A DNA stretch of 64,000 nucleotides from an uncultured Methylocystaceae bacterium (GCA_937870755.1 CALMZV010000050.1:18657-82656), one strand, 5' to 3'. Counted from the first letter of the stretch, positions 33,496 to 42,655 are shown. Numbers and translations: made by a program. Notes: generated from the letters alone by a model not told the origin.

Positions 33496-36400
33496 TCACT
33501 CTATCGGGACATTGACGACGAGCGGAAACCCCGCGCCGACGCTCGCGCTGATCTGCCTTATGGTCAGATCGAATGTCGTCGGCGCCACGGGAAAGTCGGA
33601 CGCCATGTCGGCCTCCGCGTAGACGACGGTTGTCGAGGACGCGACGATGACGCGCGGCGCGCCCGAAGGCCGGGCGATCGCGATCTCGTATCGTTCGATA
33701 TCCTCACCGAGCGGAATTTCGATCGCGCTCCAGGCGTCGGAATCGACGCGCCCGCGCCGCATGAACGAAATCTCGACGCCCGTCGTCACGCGCCGTGCGC
33801 GCGCATGGACCGGCGCGTATGGCATGAAAGCCTTCGCGGTCGGCGACGACGCCGCATCGATGAACGCGACGTCGGCCAGATCGGCGCCCGAGGGGCCGAC
33901 GCGCAACGTCTGATCCGCCCCGATCGACGAGAGGCCCGCCGTCACCGGCGACACCGTCTTGTCCATCAGCACCACGGTCGCGCCGGCCGGAACGGTTCGC
34001 CGTGCGAGATGTTCCTCGCCGCCGAGACCTCGCACCAGCCGAGACAATCGGTACGTTGCGGGCGCGATCAACTCCGCGCGCACGAATGCGAACAATTCCC
34101 AGCCGCCGTCCGGCCCGCGGATCGCCATTGTGGAGCGACCGTCGAGCGCCTGTCCGTCGGTGACGGACGCGAGCGCGCCTGAATTCAGCCTGATCGTCAG
34201 CGCGGCGCCGCGATCGAACCGCGCGACCGGCCCCGGAGGCAGTTCGTCGAGCGTCTCGCCGATCGTCGCGGGGGCTGTCAGCGTGAGCAACGGCTCCAGC
34301 GTGGCGCCCGCATTGCGCAAGACCGTCAACGGCCCTGGCCACGGATCGGCGCAAGCGGCGATGTACTGGGTCGTGGTCGGTTCGCCGCGCGCGATCGCAA
34401 GATCGATCACGACGACAAGCGGCGGCCCGGCGGTCCGCGGGCGAGGCTTGGCGCGAAGCGGAACGTCCGGCGGCGTACGATCAAAAATCGCGGGATCGAC
34501 GCCCCGCGCGATCACATGGCGCGCCGCGCCCTCGCTGATGCGCTGCACCAAGAACAATCGTCGCGCCCCGTTCGCCTCCAGCGACACCAGGTCGCCCGGC
34601 TCGAGCCCGCACAGCGTGGGACGCAGCTGGAATTCCGCGGTCTCGCGCCCGACCCAGAGATCCTCCAGAATGATGTCGGCCTGCGCTTGCGCGAGATCGC
34701 GCCGCGTGATGAGCGCGGTCGACGATTCCGCGCGACGGCGCGACCACCCTTCGAGGCGACGCGACAGAACGGTCGCGGTTTCGTAATCATTCTCCGAGTC
34801 GCAGAACGTGATCGCACATTCGTGCGGTAGTTCGCTTTCCTGTCCACGCGTCAGGCGCACCAGCGCGCCATCGCGGAACGGAACGAGATCGTCCGCGTCG
34901 AGCGGCGTCACGGCGCGGCGCGAGCGGCGCACGAACCGCACGCCGCCGCCCGAGAACAGCGGATCGAACGCAAACAGCACGCCAAGCTGCTCAATGGCGG
35001 CGCGCGAAGACATGGCGCGGTCGAGCACATAACCGTCAAGGAAACCTTCGACATCCGGCCGTGGCGTCGCCACGCCCTGCGCGCCGGCGTCGCCTGCGAG
35101 TTCACGCAACAGGAAGTCCAGCGGGGCGCCTTCGAGCCTTCCATTGAGCCAATGGCCCTTGCGCCAGTTTTCGGCGTCCGCCCACAGCGCCCCCAGTTGC
35201 GGAAAAGCAGGGAACGGGCGCGCGTCCCAGGCCCAGAAGTGAATGCGCGACGGATCGACCATGCGCCCGCCGTACAGCGGCGACACGGGATTGGCCGCAT
35301 CGTCGAAATCGACATGCGCAGGGTCGAAGCGGCGGACCGTCGCCTCAACGAAACGCGCCTGGATAAGATCGTCGCGGAAACCGCGCGAGAAATGCGGCGC
35401 GCCGCCTTCGCTCGATTTGGCGTCCGGGAACACATTTGGCGCATTCGCGCCGCGATCGATCGCCGCGCACCCCGTCTCGATCAGCCAGATGGGCTTGGCC
35501 CGCGCGCTCCAGGCCGTGGGGTGTTGCTGTTTGACGCCGCCCACACGCTCGTGATGGACGTGCGACCACCAGCCGGCGATATCCTTCTGGCGAAAAGTCC
35601 AGTGATCGCCATAGGCGCCGTCCGCAATCGGGCTGCGCGTTTGGGCCGCGCGCGCCGCATCGTTCGCATAGAACCAGTCGTAGGCCTCTCCTGCCGCGAA
35701 GCGACGCGTCAGATAGTCGAGGTCGTAGATCGTGTCGGCTTCCTGCGCGTCGAGGTGATCGCCGTCGCGCCAATCGGACAGCGGCCAGTAGGCGTCAATG
35801 CCGACGAAATCGACCGCGGGCGATCCCCAGACGACATCGAGCGGAAAGCGGACCTCGCCGCCGGCGAGCGCATGTGCGCCGTATTCGGTCCAGTCGGCTG
35901 CGTAGGAAATCTTCGTCGCGGGGCCGAGCAGCGCCTTCGCATCCGCGGCCAGCGCGGCAAGCGCCTGCGCAGCCGGATAGACGCCCGGCGCCGCGCGCAG
36001 GCGCGTGAGCGCGACGAGTTCCGATCCGACGAGAAAGGCGTCGACGCCGCCGGCGGCCACGCACAACTGGGCGCAATGCAAAACGAAACGGCGATACGAC
36101 CATTCGGCCGGACCCGGCGCGGACGAACCAAAGAACGTCGCGATCTGCGTCGCCGCAATGTTCGTCGCGTCAACGCTGCCCGGCTGTCCTGGCGCGGGAT
36201 CGCACGAAATGCGTCCGCGCCACGGATATGCCGGCTGACTGTCCGCATCGCTCCAGGGATCTGGGAGCGCGTTGTCCGCCGGAATGTCCATCATCACGAA
36301 CGGGTAGAGGACGACCGACAGACCGCGCGCTTTCAGATCGCGAATGGCGGCGACGACGCTGTCGTCGGACGGCGAGCCGCCGTAGGCCGCACGACCCTCG

Positions 36401-37383
36401 ACCTGACTGACGAGACGCGCCGCGGCGCGCGGCAAGCCGGCGACCGACCAATCGCCGGCGCCGAGCATGAACCACATCATCTTGTTGTGAAGGTCGACAC
36501 GCGGGGCGATCGTGCAATGACCCGCGCGCAAGTCGTCGCCGAACCAGACAACGATCAACGCCACGCTTTCGAGATTGGGACAGAGCGCCTGCAAAGCGTC
36601 GAGCGAGGCCGCCCAGTCGGTCGCCGCCCACGACTGATTTCGGTTTTCCTTCACGCTCGCGCCGGGCCCCGGAAATGTCATGCGCAGCGTCGGCTGGTAG
36701 CCGAATTCGGTCGCGCCGGGAATGATGTCGACGCCACGGATCATATCGCCGATCCCTTCGACGGGTCGCACGACCTCGAACGTCAGCTGGGGAACGCGAT
36801 TGCCGAAACTGGCGAGGGGGAGGCGCTCGAACACGACATACGCGAGCCCGCGATAGGCGGGCACGGTTCCCGGTTCTTCCGTGGCGACAATCAGCGGGTC
36901 TGGCGCCTGATCCTCATCGCCGCGATACACGCGCATCGTGACCGTGGTGAGGTCAAGCTCCTGTCCGTCCGCCCATACGCGACGCACGAAGGCGATAGGC
37001 CCTTCGCACAGGCCGATCGCAAAACTTGCATAATACGAATACGAAATCTCGAACGACGGCGCCTTGCGCGGCGCGCTCGACTTGCCGCCCGAACCTGGCG
37101 TGAACGCAACGTTCGCCTGTTCGAGAAAGCGCGTGGCCCATATCATCTGGCCGCCGACGCGCGCGCGCCCGTAGACGCGCGGCACGGGCGCCCCCTCCAT
37201 CGAGCTCACGCCCGAGATGGCGGTGAGGCGCGGGCCGACGCGATAACGCATCTCCGGCGCGCCCGACGATTGCAGAAGCGCGCCGCCCAGCACACCGGCC
37301 ATCTGTCCGACGACAGCGCCGATAGGCCCGCCGACGATCTGGCCGACAGCGGCGCCGGCGGCTTCGAGAACAAGGGTCGCCAT
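33496..37383 (-). CDS. GTA baseplate/host-specificity megatron protein (RcGTA g15 counterpart)
   Basis: A 1295-residue multidomain tail-tip protein, matching the very long g15 of R. capsulatus GTA. The N-terminal Gly/Ala-rich hydrophobic region (VGQIVGGPIGAVVGQMAGVL) resembles tail-hub proteins. A GTA TIM-barrel glycosidase-like domain occupies roughly residues 400-750 (LIETGCAAIDRGAN, DFVGIDAYWPLSDW). A phage-tail hub domain follows, with the C-terminal fibronectin-like part. It is the largest gene of the cluster and starts 35 bases after the peptidase gene g14. It is thought to penetrate the recipient envelope. Confidence 0.9.
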   Translation of the reverse strand: MATLVLEAAGAAVGQIVGGPIGAVVGQMAGVLGGALLQSSGAPEMRYRVGPRLTAISGVSSMEGAPVPRVYGRARVGGQMIWATRFLEQANVAFTPGSGGKSSAPRKAPSFEISYSYYASFAIGLCEGPIAFVRRVWADGQELDLTTVTMRVYRGDEDQAPDPLIVATEEPGTVPAYRGLAYVVFERLPLASFGNRVPQLTFEVVRPVEGIGDMIRGVDIIPGATEFGYQPTLRMTFPGPGASVKENRNQSWAATDWAASLDALQALCPNLESVALIVVWFGDDLRAGHCTIAPRVDLHNKMMWFMLGAGDWSVAGLPRAAARLVSQVEGRAAYGGSPSDDSVVAAIRDLKARGLSVVLYPFVMMDIPADNALPDPWSDADSQPAYPWRGRISCDPAPGQPGSVDATNIAATQIATFFGSSAPGPAEWSYRRFVLHCAQLCVAAGGVDAFLVGSELVALTRLRAAPGVYPAAQALAALAADAKALLGPATKISYAADWTEYGAHALAGGEVRFPLDVVWGSPAVDFVGIDAYWPLSDWRDGDHLDAQEADTIYDLDYLTRRFAAGEAYDWFYANDAARAAQTRSPIADGAYGDHWTFRQKDIAGWWSHVHHERVGGVKQQHPTAWSARAKPIWLIETGCAAIDRGANAPNVFPDAKSSEGGAPHFSRGFRDDLIQARFVEATVRRFDPAHVDFDDAANPVSPLYGGRMVDPSRIHFWAWDARPFPAFPQLGALWADAENWRKGHWLNGRLEGAPLDFLLRELAGDAGAQGVATPRPDVEGFLDGYVLDRAMSSRAAIEQLGVLFAFDPLFSGGGVRFVRRSRRAVTPLDADDLVPFRDGALVRLTRGQESELPHECAITFCDSENDYETATVLSRRLEGWSRRRAESSTALITRRDLAQAQADIILEDLWVGRETAEFQLRPTLCGLEPGDLVSLEANGARRLFLVQRISEGAARHVIARGVDPAIFDRTPPDVPLRAKPRPRTAGPPLVVVIDLAIARGEPTTTQYIAACADPWPGPLTVLRNAGATLEPLLTLTAPATIGETLDELPPGPVARFDRGAALTIRLNSGALASVTDGQALDGRSTMAIRGPDGGWELFAFVRAELIAPATYRLSRLVRGLGGEEHLARRTVPAGATVVLMDKTVSPVTAGLSSIGADQTLRVGPSGADLADVAFIDAASSPTAKAFMPYAPVHARARRVTTGVEISFMRRGRVDSDAWSAIEIPLGEDIERYEIAIARPSGAPRVIVASSTTVVYAEADMASDFPVAPTTFDLTIRQISASVGAGFPLVVNVPIE

Positions 37384-37418
37384 GAAGATGCCTCAGCGCG
37401 GGCTGGAGCCGCTGTGGG

Positions 37419-37847
37419 TCAGCCGGGAAAGGAAAAAGCCCGCACGATGCGGCGCCGCCAGAACGAAACAATCGGAACCTCGACCACGCGCGCGCCGTCG
37501 TGCGCGTGGATCATGCGGTCGTCTCCGGTCGCGATGCCAACATGTTTGGCTGGCGCGCCGTCGCGAAAGCGAAACACCAGCACATCGCCGGCGCCCCAGT
37601 CGTCGAGCGCAACTGGCGTAAAGTACCGCTCGCCGAGCTCGATCAGCGACTCATTGCCGCCCGCTTCCGCCCAGTCGGGCGTATAGGGGCGCATCGGCTC
37701 CGGCTCGGGGCCGATCACCTCGCGCCACACGCCGCGCACCAGGCCGAGACAATCGCAACCGACGCCTGCCAGAGACGCCTGATGCGCGTATGGCGTTCCG
37801 ATCCAGCGACGCGCAGCGGCGACGATGACGTCGCGCGAAGGGTTCAT
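37419..37847 (-). CDS. GTA NlpC/P60 cell-wall peptidase (RcGTA g14 counterpart)
   Basis: A 142-residue cysteine peptidase. The active-site region is GVGCDCLGLVRGVWREV with catalytic Cys33; the conserved His is in PAKHVGIATGDDRMIHAHDG. This is the family of GTA tail peptidases (TIGR02219) that cut recipient peptidoglycan during DNA delivery. The ATG overlaps the stop of g13 (ATGA). It is complete and of normal length for the family. Confidence 0.9.
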   Translation of the reverse strand: MNPSRDVIVAAARRWIGTPYAHQASLAGVGCDCLGLVRGVWREVIGPEPEPMRPYTPDWAEAGGNESLIELGERYFTPVALDDWGAGDVLVFRFRDGAPAKHVGIATGDDRMIHAHDGARVVEVPIVSFWRRRIVRAFSFPG

Positions 37848-38737
37848 CGATAAAGACTCCCGCCATCCATCGGGGCGCCGTTCGCCTTGGGATAAGCGAC
37901 GACCACGTCGTTGCCGGGCATGTGCGGAAAGCCGCGAAAGTTGACGATATTGCCGAACTTGCCGCGACAGGCTTCCGGACTCTTGTCACAGCCGGCGAAC
38001 AGTTTCGCCTGCGCGCCCGCCGCAATCGAGGTCGTCGGCGCGCCCCACAGGACGATGCGGTCGTGCTCGCCGATCCTGTCGTGGGTCTTGATCGCGAGGC
38101 GCGGACCAGGCGCCGCGCCGTCGAGCAGCGCCAGCGCGCCGCGCGTGAAATAGCCGGTCTCGAACGGGCTCGCCGTTTCGACGCGCAGGACACCGTCGCT
38201 TTCGACGGCGAGTACGGCGCAAAGCGTCGTGTATTGCGGCGTATCCATCGCCACGCCGCAACTGGCGTCGCCGAGATCGGCGCTGCAGCCACGCTGAAAC
38301 TGGCGTCCACGCTCCTGATCGAACCGATGCGCGATGGAGCGCAGTTCCGCCGCGAAGGAAAACTCGGTACGCCGCACCTCGCCGATCGTCGCGACATCGA
38401 GCAACATGCGACGCGCGACGTTCGACCAATCGACCATCCAGATTTCGACGGACGCATCGTCATAGAGCCCGGCGTTCAGATCGGCGTCGACAAGGCCTCC
38501 GTCCAGCAGAGCTCCCTGCACATCGCCGCCGCCGACCGAAAATCCGAGCGAGGATTCCGCCTGCGCCGCATCCAGACCGGTCGCCGCCTTGTATGTCACG
38601 CCGCCGAAGGCGAGATCGCGGTCGTGATCGGTGAAACCCATCGTCGCGCCGTCGCGGCGCACGAGGCGCCAGCAACGGCACAGGGTCGTGGCGTCGCCTT
38701 GTAGCGCGGCGGCGAATTCTGGCGAAACGGTACGCAT
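37844..38737 (-). CDS. DUF2163 GTA tail/baseplate protein (RcGTA g13 counterpart)
   Basis: A 297-residue protein with the DUF2163 pattern: RCWRLVRRDGATMGFTDHDR near the N-terminus, ERGRQFQRGCSADLGDASCG with conserved cysteines, and a C-terminal segment AGCDKSPEACRGKFGNIVNF with FPHMPGND. The N-terminal TDHD and C-terminal cysteine motif are diagnostic. In RcGTA this is a tail-hub component with bound metal or Fe-S centre. ATG 38737 is chosen because the longer frame upstream overlaps g12. It overlaps g14 at its stop. Confidence 0.9.
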   Translation of the reverse strand: MRTVSPEFAAALQGDATTLCRCWRLVRRDGATMGFTDHDRDLAFGGVTYKAATGLDAAQAESSLGFSVGGGDVQGALLDGGLVDADLNAGLYDDASVEIWMVDWSNVARRMLLDVATIGEVRRTEFSFAAELRSIAHRFDQERGRQFQRGCSADLGDASCGVAMDTPQYTTLCAVLAVESDGVLRVETASPFETGYFTRGALALLDGAAPGPRLAIKTHDRIGEHDRIVLWGAPTTSIAAGAQAKLFAGCDKSPEACRGKFGNIVNFRGFPHMPGNDVVVAYPKANGAPMDGGSLYR

Positions 38738-38744
38738 GGGACTC

Positions 38745-39380
38745 TCACGGAATGATTTCGACCACAGGAATTTCGGGAATTTCGCCAGCGCCGAACCGCG
38801 CATGATCGATTTCGAGGAAGTCGGCGTCGAAACGCACCGGCGTGTCGAACAGGAAGCCCGCCGTCACTCCGGCGCCTGCCGGCGGCGCGACAGCCAGGGT
38901 CACAACGCCGGTCGTCGCATCCACGGCAAAGCCCGCGCCCGGCGCGACCTCGACGCCGTCGACCGCAATCCGCACGCTGCCCGCGACGGGTTTCGAAATC
39001 TCGCGGCGATAAGGCGAAAACGCGCCGCCATATGTCTTGACGAGTTGAAAGGCGTTACGCGCGCCGTCGCCCGCGCCGATGTCCTGATCCGTCGCGCGCA
39101 CCGTGTTCCCAGGCGCCGCGGAGGCGCAGTCGAGACGGTCCCGCCAGCGGAACCCATGGAGCCTGCCTCTGCGCTCCTCGAAGAAGGCGAGAACATTCGC
39201 GAGATCGGCGAAAGATTTGACGCCATAACCCGCCTGCCACTTGCGTCGGGAATGCGCCCAGCGCGCATTCCGGCTTTCGCGACCGGAACCCAGAACCACC
39301 ACGTCCGTGCGCCGCTCAGGCCCGCCGCGCGCGCCGAGCGCGATATCCGGCGGGAACAGAATTTCGTGAAATCCGCTCAT
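38745..39380 (-). CDS. DUF2460 distal tail protein (RcGTA g12 counterpart)
   Basis: A 211-residue protein with the DUF2460 (TIGR02217) signature: FHEILFPPDIALGARGGPER at the N-terminus, RRKWQAGYGVKSFADLANVL, FRWRDRLDCASA, and the C-terminal FDTPVRFDADFLEID. It corresponds to the distal tail ring that links the tail tube to the baseplate. ATG 39380 gives the family N-terminus MSGFHEI. The gene sits between a plus-strand DUF465 gene and g13, ending seven bases before g13. Confidence 0.9.
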   Translation of the reverse strand: MSGFHEILFPPDIALGARGGPERRTDVVVLGSGRESRNARWAHSRRKWQAGYGVKSFADLANVLAFFEERRGRLHGFRWRDRLDCASAAPGNTVRATDQDIGAGDGARNAFQLVKTYGGAFSPYRREISKPVAGSVRIAVDGVEVAPGAGFAVDATTGVVTLAVAPPAGAGVTAGFLFDTPVRFDADFLEIDHARFGAGEIPEIPVVEIIP

Positions 39381-39454
39381 TGTTTTGATCCAACTCAAGA
39401 GCATCGGCGCTCTCGGCCCCTAGACTTGCTCCGTCGAATTCCGAGAGGAGCATG

Positions 39455-39694
39455 ATGAGCCACGTACCGCACGAACTGACGGAAGAATTTCCCGGCAAGG
39501 CAGACGCCATTCATAAACTGCGCGGCCAGAACGCACATTTCGCGCGGCTCGCGGAGGAGTATCACGAGATCAACCGCACGATTCATCGCATGGAAGCCAA
39601 TGTGGAGCCGGTCGACGACTTCACCGTTGAAGAATTCAAGAAGCGTCGGCTGAAACTGATCGACGAACTCTCCGGCATGTTGCAGGACGTATGA
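39455..39694 (+). CDS. DUF465/YdcH-family small helical protein, inserted opposite to the GTA genes
   Basis: A 79-residue, fully helical and charged protein of the YdcH/DUF465 type: SHVPHELTEEFPGKADAIHKL, then AHFARLAEEYHEINRTIHRM, and FKKRRLKLIDELSGML. GAGAGGAG lies five bases before the second of two ATGs, which I take as the start. It is transcribed against the GTA genes, lying between the tape-measure gene g11 and g12. DUF465 proteins have no agreed function. Whether it takes part in particle production or is an unrelated passenger cannot be told from the sequence. Confidence 0.85.
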   Translation: MSHVPHELTEEFPGKADAIHKLRGQNAHFARLAEEYHEINRTIHRMEANVEPVDDFTVEEFKKRRLKLIDELSGMLQDV

Positions 39695-39704
39695 ACGGAC
39701 GCAG

Positions 39705-40301
39705 CTAGAGCGCGCGTCGCCCGCGCGAAATTGCGCGGGCGAGCGCGGCGCCCACCTGTGTTTCGGAGCGGCGAAAACTTTCGATGTCCTGGGTCGCGAT
39801 ATTGACGGTCACGTTCATGGGGCGCACCGCGCCGTTGGCGGCCAGGCCAAGCTGACCGTTCGGGCCACGCGCCAGCGGCACGATCGCCTCCGCGCCGCGT
39901 TCGCCCATCAGACCCACAGAACCGCCGGCGCCAAAAAAGGTGGGACTGGCGACGATGCCGCCGTCCGCAAACGGCGCGACGCTGACGCCGCCGCCCCCGC
40001 CAAACAGGGAGCCGGCGATCGACGACAGCCCGTTGCTCAACATGCTTGCGCCGAGACCGACGAGCAGGTTGGATAACGAATTGGCCACGCCCGCCAGCGA
40101 CGTTTGAAACAGTCGCGCGTTGCTCGAGGCGCCGGTAAACGCCTTGTTGAGCGAAACCGAAACGTTGCCCGCCGAGGCGCTGATGCCGTCGAGCGTCGCG
40201 CGGATCGCCGTCAGATCCTGCAAGGCGAACGCCGTTCCCATTCCAGAGAACGGCGATGTCTGCGTTTCCTGCGGGGTCGAATACACATGCTCGGTCGCCA
40301 T
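39705..40301 (-). CDS. GTA tail tape-measure protein (RcGTA g11 counterpart)
   Basis: A 198-residue short tape-measure protein, consistent with the very short GTA tail. It has an Ala/Ser/Leu-rich helical middle (NSLSNLLVGLGASMLSNGLS), a glycine run (FGGGGGVSV), and the typical end PFADGGIVASPTFF, GLMGERGAEAIVPLARG with VTVNIATQDIESFRRSETQV, all shared by GTA g11 and lambda-type tape measures. It starts three bases after the stop of the tail-chaperone gene. Confidence 0.88.
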   Translation of the reverse strand: MATEHVYSTPQETQTSPFSGMGTAFALQDLTAIRATLDGISASAGNVSVSLNKAFTGASSNARLFQTSLAGVANSLSNLLVGLGASMLSNGLSSIAGSLFGGGGGVSVAPFADGGIVASPTFFGAGGSVGLMGERGAEAIVPLARGPNGQLGLAANGAVRPMNVTVNIATQDIESFRRSETQVGAALARAISRGRRAL

Positions 40302-40304
40302 CTT

Positions 40305-40520
40305 CTACCTCGGTGCGTCGGGAAAAAGCTGCATCAGTTCATCGAACCGCGCGCGCAGCGGCGCGGCTGTGGCCGGGCCGAACAGACCTTCGCAGGCCGC
40401 CTGCAGTTCGCGCGGGCTCATCGACCAGAAAGCTGCGGGCGAGAGCCGCAGAACGCCAAGCCCGATGCGCATGGCTTCGGTCCAGGGAAAACGCGCGCGC
40501 GCCGGGGCGGCTGCGTTCAA
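40305..40520 (-). CDS. Small GTA tail-assembly chaperone (RcGTA g10.1-type, TIGR02216)
   Basis: A 71-residue protein: FPWTEAMRIGLGVLRLSPAA, FWSMSPRELQAACEGLFG and LRARFDELMQLFPD. This is the conserved TIGR02216 pattern of small GTA/phage tail-assembly chaperones. The start is a TTG at 40520 that overlaps the TGA of the preceding gene (TTGA), so translation is probably by coupling. It is easily missed because of its size and TTG start. It ends three bases before the tape measure. Confidence 0.82.
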   Translation of the reverse strand: MNAAAPARARFPWTEAMRIGLGVLRLSPAAFWSMSPRELQAACEGLFGPATAAPLRARFDELMQLFPDAPR

Positions 40521-40861
40521 GCGCTCTGCGGCGTCGGAGGGTTTGCGGGGGCGGCCTCGCCGAAGGCGGCCGCGACCAGTTCGGCCGCCACGCACGCAAG
40601 GCCGGGCGCGCCGTGGGGATGGCGCAACGCGGCGACTTCCGCGTCGCTGATCGTTTCGCCGGCGCCGCGCAATCCAGCGCCGAGGATCTTCACCAGATCG
40701 CCGGCCGAGAGTCGGCCCTTCTGAAAGCGCTCGGCAAGCGCCACGAGATCGCCCACGCCAAATGCGGTTTCGAGCTCGGCCAGCGCGCCAAGCGTGAGAC
40801 ACGCGACGCGCGTGCGCCCCTCGATCTCGAACGCGACTTCGCCCCTGAACATGTTCGCCAT
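40517..40861 (-). CDS. GTA tail-assembly chaperone (GTA_TAC, RcGTA g10 counterpart)
   Basis: A 114-residue protein starting MANMFRGEVAFEIEGRTRVA with LTLGALAELETAFGVGDLVA, the GTA_TAC (pfam11836) pattern, then a Gly/Ala-rich C-terminus. Tail-assembly chaperones of this type guide polymerisation of the tape measure and tail tube. The gene lies nine bases after the major tail protein gene and is coupled to the next small gene by a TTGA overlap. Confidence 0.88.
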   Translation of the reverse strand: MANMFRGEVAFEIEGRTRVACLTLGALAELETAFGVGDLVALAERFQKGRLSAGDLVKILGAGLRGAGETISDAEVAALRHPHGAPGLACVAAELVAAAFGEAAPANPPTPQSA

Positions 40862-40870
40862 ACCGCGCCC

Positions 40871-41281
40871 CTAGATTGCGACAAAGGCCAACGGCCCAGC
40901 GGATTCGAGCGCGATGTCGAAGGTGATCTCGCCCGAATGCTCGCCGCGCCAGTCGAGACTCGAAATCTGGAACAGTCCCGAAATGACGCCGAAATCCGGC
41001 ACGACGATCTGCCAGGGGCGAATGACGCCGTCGAAAAACACCTGGCGGATGAGCGCGTCGGACGCCGCGTCCTTGAACACGCCGTTGCCGGCCAGACTTG
41101 CGCGACGCGCGCCCGCGCCGGCCAGCAACTCGCGCCAACGTCCCACGGATTCGGAATCGGTGGCGTCGACCGTGTCGGCGTTGAACGACAAGCGGCGGGT
41201 GCGCAAGCCCGCGACCGTGATGAAATTTCCGGTTCCGTCGTCGATCTTGACGAGCAGATCCTTGCCTCTCTGAGCGGCCAT
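40871..41281 (-). CDS. GTA major tail-tube protein (RcGTA g9 counterpart)
   Basis: A 136-residue beta-rich tail-tube protein of the TP901-1/GTA type (TIGR02126). Its pattern is GKDLLVKIDDGTGNFITVAG, LRTRRLSFNADTVDATDSES, and FQISSLDWRGEHSGEITFDI. GGAGTTCATC precedes the ATG. It follows the DUF3168 gene by 12 bases and precedes the chaperones, the standard GTA order. Confidence 0.9.
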   Translation of the reverse strand: MAAQRGKDLLVKIDDGTGNFITVAGLRTRRLSFNADTVDATDSESVGRWRELLAGAGARRASLAGNGVFKDAASDALIRQVFFDGVIRPWQIVVPDFGVISGLFQISSLDWRGEHSGEITFDIALESAGPLAFVAI

Positions 41282-41293
41282 GATGAACTCCGG

Positions 41294-41704
41294 TTAAAGA
41301 ACTTCGGTCGTTGCGCGAAAGCGTATGTCGGCGCGCGCGAAACGTCCGTTCTGCTCGCGCCGCGTAGCGGTCGCGACATAGGACAGGTCAATGAGCCTGT
41401 GCCCGGCGAGAACGAGCGCGGCGTCCGACAACAGGGCCACGATCCGCGCTGCGATCTCGAGCGCCTCGCGCACGCCGCGCTCGCCGGACCAGACGGTCAA
41501 GACGAACACTTGTTCGTCGCCACTCGAAAGCGAGACCGACCAGTCGCGCGCCGAAGCGTCGCCGAATGCGACGTAGGGGCGCTTCTGGCGCGGCGGCGCC
41601 TCGTCGAACACATGCGGTCCGCCGAGCGCGGCCACGAGGCCTGGATCGGCTACAAGCGCGGCGCGGACCGCACGCCGCAAGGCCAGGACGGGAGAAGCGC
41701 TCAT
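41294..41704 (-). CDS. DUF3168 tail-completion protein (RcGTA g8 counterpart)
   Basis: A 136-residue protein with DUF3168 features: ALRRAVRAALVADPGLVAAL, GPHVFDEAPPRQKRPYVAFG, and a C-terminal FARADIRFRATTEVL. It corresponds to the tail terminator of RcGTA. The ATG at 41704 overlaps the stop of the preceding gene (ATGA), which excludes the longer frame upstream. Confidence 0.9.
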   Translation of the reverse strand: MSASPVLALRRAVRAALVADPGLVAALGGPHVFDEAPPRQKRPYVAFGDASARDWSVSLSSGDEQVFVLTVWSGERGVREALEIAARIVALLSDAALVLAGHRLIDLSYVATATRREQNGRFARADIRFRATTEVL

Positions 41705-42036
41705 GGCGTGGTCGTCTCCTCGCAGCGACAGACGAGAACGCGACGCGTCGCATCGGGATCGAAACACGCGCGGATCGCAAGCACGCGGTCGGCAGCACGA
41801 AAGCGCATCGGCGCGACAACATCGCCCCGCCAGCGGATGGAGACGTCCCAGGTCACCGCCGGACTTTCACTGTCGGCCGCGAATTCGCCGGTCGCCGTGC
41901 GCGCGGCCAGGTGCGCCCATATGTTGGCGACGAGCGTCCACGTGCGCACGATGGCGCCGGCGTCGTCGATTGCATCCACCGGCTTCTCAAGCGACAGACG
42001 CGCGCGCATGGCGCCGATATTGGGCCGAGCGCTCAT
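41701..42036 (-). CDS. Head-closure/head-tail adaptor protein (RcGTA g7 counterpart)
   Basis: A 111-residue protein of the phage head-tail joining type: NIGAMRARLSLEKPVDAIDD, IVRTWTLVANIWAHLAARTA, and a C-terminal RVLVCRCEE. The DDAGAIVRTW and IWAHL stretches are typical of SPP1 gp16/lambda-like stoppers. The ATG overlaps the stop of g6 and the stop overlaps the start of g8 (both ATGA), so three genes are chained by coupling. Confidence 0.87.
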   Translation of the reverse strand: MSARPNIGAMRARLSLEKPVDAIDDAGAIVRTWTLVANIWAHLAARTATGEFAADSESPAVTWDVSIRWRGDVVAPMRFRAADRVLAIRACFDPDATRRVLVCRCEETTTP

Positions 42037-42608
42037 ATCAGCCTCGCGCGGCGATACGGCGCGATCAACGCCCGTACGGTTTCCGGAAGCGCGCGCGCAT
42101 CTGTCGCGTCGCCGCGTTGCTGAAACCACTGCGCGACGAGTTCCACGACCGCCTGACGCAATGAGGCGGGAACAGCGGATGGCGCACCGTAGCCGGCGAC
42201 GCATTCGATTTCTATGCCGCCGACCGCCCTGCCCGGCGCGGCAGGCGCGCTCTTGAACAGGAGGCGCGCGGCGTCCGCCGGGCCCACCAGCTGATAGGCG
42301 GCGGCGGCGATCGTTTGCGCCGCGCCTGCTTGGTCGAAGACGCGAACGGCCGCAATATTCTGGACTGGCGCAAGCGGCAGCGCCATGACCGTCAGATCGC
42401 CCGTCGGGGCGGGCCACGCATCCAGACTGAGGCGCCATGTTTGAGTCGCCATCAGTCGGCCGGTTGCGCGCTCGAGCGCTTCCCGCGCGCTTGCGACCAA
42501 CCGCGAGATGGCTGCATCCTCGTCGGCGCCATCCACGCGCAACCACTCCTTCGCCTCGGCCAGCGTGACGGGCTCGGCGGCCGGCGCAGTGATCAGCTCA
42601 GCCTTCAT
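42033..42608 (-). CDS. Head-tail connector protein (RcGTA g6 counterpart)
   Basis: A 191-residue gp6-like connector: PVTLAEAKEWLRVDGADEDA, AISRLVASAREALERATGRL, and a C-terminal ASLRQAVVELVAQWFQQRGD. These are the hallmarks of the GTA/HK97 gp6-type adaptor. ATG 42608 has AAGGA eight bases upstream. In RcGTA it follows the capsid gene directly; here a plus-strand protease gene lies between, so g6 must be read through it or use its own promoter in the 47-base gap. Confidence 0.88.
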   Translation of the reverse strand: MKAELITAPAAEPVTLAEAKEWLRVDGADEDAAISRLVASAREALERATGRLMATQTWRLSLDAWPAPTGDLTVMALPLAPVQNIAAVRVFDQAGAAQTIAAAAYQLVGPADAARLLFKSAPAAPGRAVGGIEIECVAGYGAPSAVPASLRQAVVELVAQWFQQRGDATDARALPETVRALIAPYRRARLI

Positions 42609-42655
42609 GTGATCGTCCTTCTTTGCGGCAAGCGCGGGATGTGGCATCAAAGGCC

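Noticed and set aside
35152..37686. An 844-codon plus-strand open frame
   Set aside because: Antisense shadow of the GTA megatron gene, with Arg/Ala-rich composition and no domain.
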